Below are positions 6,737 to 8,144 of a stretch of 8,144 bases of DNA, one piece after another. Under the pieces are notes generated by a model, which saw only the letters and a list, made by a program, of their open reading frames with translations, was not told where the DNA came from and ran no database searches. The DNA is taken from the NCBI GenBank assembly GCA_910586875.1, contig CAJUJI010000127.1, positions 1 through 8,144 of the forward strand. The letters run 5' to 3'. This stretch comes from an uncultured Anaerotruncus sp. (GTDB lineage Bacteria; Bacillota; Clostridia; Oscillospirales; Ruminococcaceae). How positions within the stretch are numbered: the first letter of the stretch is position 1; each line of letters opens with the position of its first letter. The translations under genes were made by a program, and so were the position numbers.

Positions 6737-6776
6737 AAAGGACTCATGTAGCAAATGGCTGCATGAGTCCTTTTTT
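6737..6776 (+). terminator. Intrinsic terminator after the kinase gene
   Basis: AAAGGACTCATGTAGC (6737-6752) pairs with GCTGCATGAGTCCTTT (6758-6773) around a 5-base loop, 16 pairs with one U-G pair, followed by six T (6771-6776). It isolates the kinase from the downstream dehydrogenase gene. Confidence 0.92.
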
Positions 6777-6880
6777 AATTGGTGTAAAATAGAAAAAAGA
6801 GGGGTCTTGTCGTCGATATTGATAAAATAATAACTAAATGAAGAATAAAAATGTGAGAAAAATACAAACAATGGACATCA

Positions 6881-6889
6881 TTCGACAAA
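6881..6889 (-). promoter_or_regulatory. Perfect Spo0A-box match
   Basis: TTCGACAAA on the + strand reads TTTGTCGAA on the - strand, a full match to the Spo0A consensus TTTGTCRAA. It lies about 45 bases upstream of the -10 box of the dehydrogenase promoter, a position suited to activation. Binding is inferred from sequence only. Confidence 0.45.
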
Positions 6890-6899
6890 AAAGTTTGTA

Positions 6900-6918
6900 A
6901 GAATCGGTGGATGATTCT
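6900..6918. repeat. Inverted repeat AGAATC-N7-GATTCT
   Basis: The 6-base arms at 6900-6905 and 6913-6918 are exact reverse complements. The right arm overlaps the predicted -35 position, as an operator would. Short enough that chance cannot be excluded. Confidence 0.35.
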
Positions 6919-6939
6919 GAGATAAATTCCTCCTATACT
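6911..6939 (+). promoter_or_regulatory. Candidate promoter of the opine dehydrogenase-family gene
   Basis: TATACT (6934-6939) is a good -10. ATGATT (6911-6916), 17 bases upstream, keeps only the TGA core of a -35, so the promoter probably depends on an activator. Transcription would start near 6946, giving a 55-base leader. Confidence 0.45.
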
Positions 6940-7000
6940 AAAAATAGGTTCCAAAGATAACCGCAGGAATCAATGACAGAAAGCATGGGAGGAATAGGAT

Positions 7001-8086
7001 ATGGTACCGAAGAAGATAGCGATTCTGGGCGATGGAAATGGCGCGCATATGATGGCAGCAGACTTTGCACTCAAGGGTCATCAGGTGAGCATGTATATCT
7101 ATCAGGAGCGCGAAGAGGTCCGCAAGCTGATGCAGACGAAAACCATCGAGATTGACGGAATTATCAAAACATCCGTAAAGCTCCATGATGTAAGCTGCGA
7201 GATCGATAAGGTAATCGATGGCGCGGATTATATCTGCATCGTGACCCCTGCATTTGTGCACGCTTATTATGGCAATCTGCTCAAAGGCAAGGTTAAGAAA
7301 AACCAGGTAATTGTGAGCTTCCCAGGTGCTTTCGCAGCGCTCCAGATCAAGAGCATCTTTGGGGATGATCCGGAGTGCCCTGTTTTTGCAGATGTCAACA
7401 ATCTGCCGTATGACACCCGCCTGTGTGGTCCGGCAAAGGTGAATCTGTTCGGACGCAACGCGGTTAATATTGCATTTTTGCCGGCAAACGCGGGCGAGGG
7501 CCTGATTGACGTGATGCGTGAGGACCTGTTCCCGTTTGAGAAGGTTTACAAGGATGTTCTCGAGTGCGGACTTTCGATCGTAAATCCTGCATGGCACACC
7601 GGCCCATGCCTGCTGAGCGTCACCGCAATCGAGCTGCCAACCACCAACTTCTTTGTTTATGAGCACGGCTGGACCCCGTCCGCTTGTAAGCTGAACATCG
7701 TTCTGGATAAGGAGCGCAAGGCGGTTGGTGAGGCGTTGGGCTACAAGCTGCGCCCAATGGAGGATTTCAGCGGTATGCCGGATAACTTCACCTGGCAGCA
7801 GCTGTATGCGGCCGGACATGGCGCAATCTCGCTGACCCCGATCTGCGGCCCGAACAGCATCTATGACCGGTATCTGACCGAGGATGCTCCGTTTGGTCTG
7901 GTTCCGTGGACTGCAATTGCACAGATTGTTGGCGTGCCGATGTCGATGACCAATTCCTGTATTGATATCTATAATGTGATCCATGAGACCGACTGGCGTG
8001 AGAAGGGCCTGACGGCAAAGGATCTGGGCATTGCTGGTATGAATAAAGAACAGCTGATGAAGTATGTGCTTACTGGTGAGAAATAA
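7001..8086 (+). CDS. Opine/octopine dehydrogenase-family NAD(P)-dependent oxidoreductase
   Basis: Cytoplasmic NAD(P)H-dependent enzyme of 361 residues, typical length. Family members reductively couple a 2-oxo acid to the amino group of an amino acid, or run the reverse. The N-terminal Rossmann domain starts KKIAILGDGNGAHMMAADFA (4-23) with the glycine-rich cofactor loop at 10-14; a second conserved strand is ICIVTPAFVHAYY at 78-90. The C-terminal octopine-dehydrogenase domain holds NPAWHTGP at 195-202, where H199 is the likely catalytic histidine, and CGPNSIYDRYLTEDAPFGLVP at 282-302, a family hallmark, with D295 the likely partner acid. ATG at 7001 follows GGGAGG by 8 bases. The gene stands alone, with terminators on both sides. 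Substrates cannot be predicted; no metallophore or transporter genes are beside it. A codon-biased reading on the opposite strand is a shadow. Confidence 0.9.
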   Translation: MVPKKIAILGDGNGAHMMAADFALKGHQVSMYIYQEREEVRKLMQTKTIEIDGIIKTSVKLHDVSCEIDKVIDGADYICIVTPAFVHAYYGNLLKGKVKKNQVIVSFPGAFAALQIKSIFGDDPECPVFADVNNLPYDTRLCGPAKVNLFGRNAVNIAFLPANAGEGLIDVMREDLFPFEKVYKDVLECGLSIVNPAWHTGPCLLSVTAIELPTTNFFVYEHGWTPSACKLNIVLDKERKAVGEALGYKLRPMEDFSGMPDNFTWQQLYAAGHGAISLTPICGPNSIYDRYLTEDAPFGLVPWTAIAQIVGVPMSMTNSCIDIYNVIHETDWREKGLTAKDLGIAGMNKEQLMKYVLTGEK

Positions 8087-8105
8087 GCGATAAATCGAAT
8101 GGGAT

Positions 8106-8144
8106 AAGGCAAGCTGTTGAAAAAGTGAAAATCCAGCTTGCCTT
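8106..8144 (+). terminator. Terminator-like hairpin after the dehydrogenase gene, cut by window end
   Basis: AAGGCAAGCTG (8106-8116) and CAGCTTGCCTT (8134-8144) are exact reverse complements around a 17-base loop, 19 bases after the stop codon. The last two bases are TT, so a T-run probably continues past the window. Confidence 0.75.

Larger units (their letters stand above)
6777..7000. other. AT-rich intergenic regulatory stretch before the dehydrogenase
   Basis: This 224-base stretch has no supportable gene; it is much richer in A and T than the flanking genes. It contains a Spo0A-like box (6881-6889), a partial one (TTGTCG at 6807-6812), an inverted repeat (6900-6918), a -10 box (6934-6939) and the ribosome site GGGAGG (6987-6992). 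A 20-codon reading at 6838-6900 lacks a ribosome site. Confidence 0.6.

Noticed and set aside
6838..6900. 20-codon reading (starting MKNKNVRK) in the AT-rich gap, considered as a leader peptide
   Set aside because: No ribosome binding site lies before it, and it lies wholly upstream of the predicted transcription start.
6938..7984. 348-codon open reading frame on the - strand opposite the dehydrogenase gene
   Set aside because: The + strand product has a complete recognised family pattern. The - strand translation is rich in His, Cys, Arg and Ile without domain features, and long antisense frames are common opposite codon-biased genes.
1..8144. A mobile element, phage island, CRISPR array or defence system
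   Set aside because: No transposase, integrase, phage-like or cas gene, no long direct repeats and no array structure; all genes have ordinary chromosomal families and orderly operon spacing.

Overview
The window looks like a chromosomal segment of a low-to-moderate-GC Gram-positive anaerobe, most likely a spore-forming Clostridia of the Oscillospiraceae type. This rests on a RecD2 helicase rather than RecBCD, a recD2-comF-mreB gene run, strong AGGAGG ribosome binding sites with frequent TTG starts, a small CotF-like protein and a perfect match to the Spo0A box. The genus cannot be fixed from the sequence alone, and no phage, transposon, CRISPR, rRNA or tRNA features were seen.

Region 1 (1-4180) is a housekeeping operon on the + strand. 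A -10 box and a long 5' hairpin precede recD2 (DNA helicase). recD2 overlaps comF (DNA-uptake type phosphoribosyltransferase-fold protein) by 8 bases, and comF is followed after 11 bases by an mreB-family actin homologue. A good internal promoter inside the end of comF could drive mreB separately. A strong hairpin terminator follows mreB, and its 3' arm also carries the ribosome binding site of the next gene.

Region 2 (4181-4402) holds a 61-residue CotF-like helical protein that converges on the downstream araC gene.

Region 3 (4394-6776) is a divergent pair: an AraC/XylS regulator with a cupin sensor domain on the - strand, and a galactokinase-family GHMP kinase on the + strand, sharing a 178-base regulatory gap. 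The layout suggests a local sugar-responsive switch. The kinase has a modified sugar-binding motif (GGNHTDHQ instead of GEHTDY), so its substrate may not be plain galactose. It ends in a textbook terminator.

Region 4 (6777-8144) is a 224-base AT-rich regulatory stretch with a perfect Spo0A box, an inverted repeat and a -10 box, followed by a single opine/octopine dehydrogenase-family gene and a terminator-like hairpin cut by the window end. I see no clear multi-gene novel system. The most interesting items are the dual terminator/RBS hairpin, the variant kinase and the possibly Spo0A-controlled orphan opine dehydrogenase.
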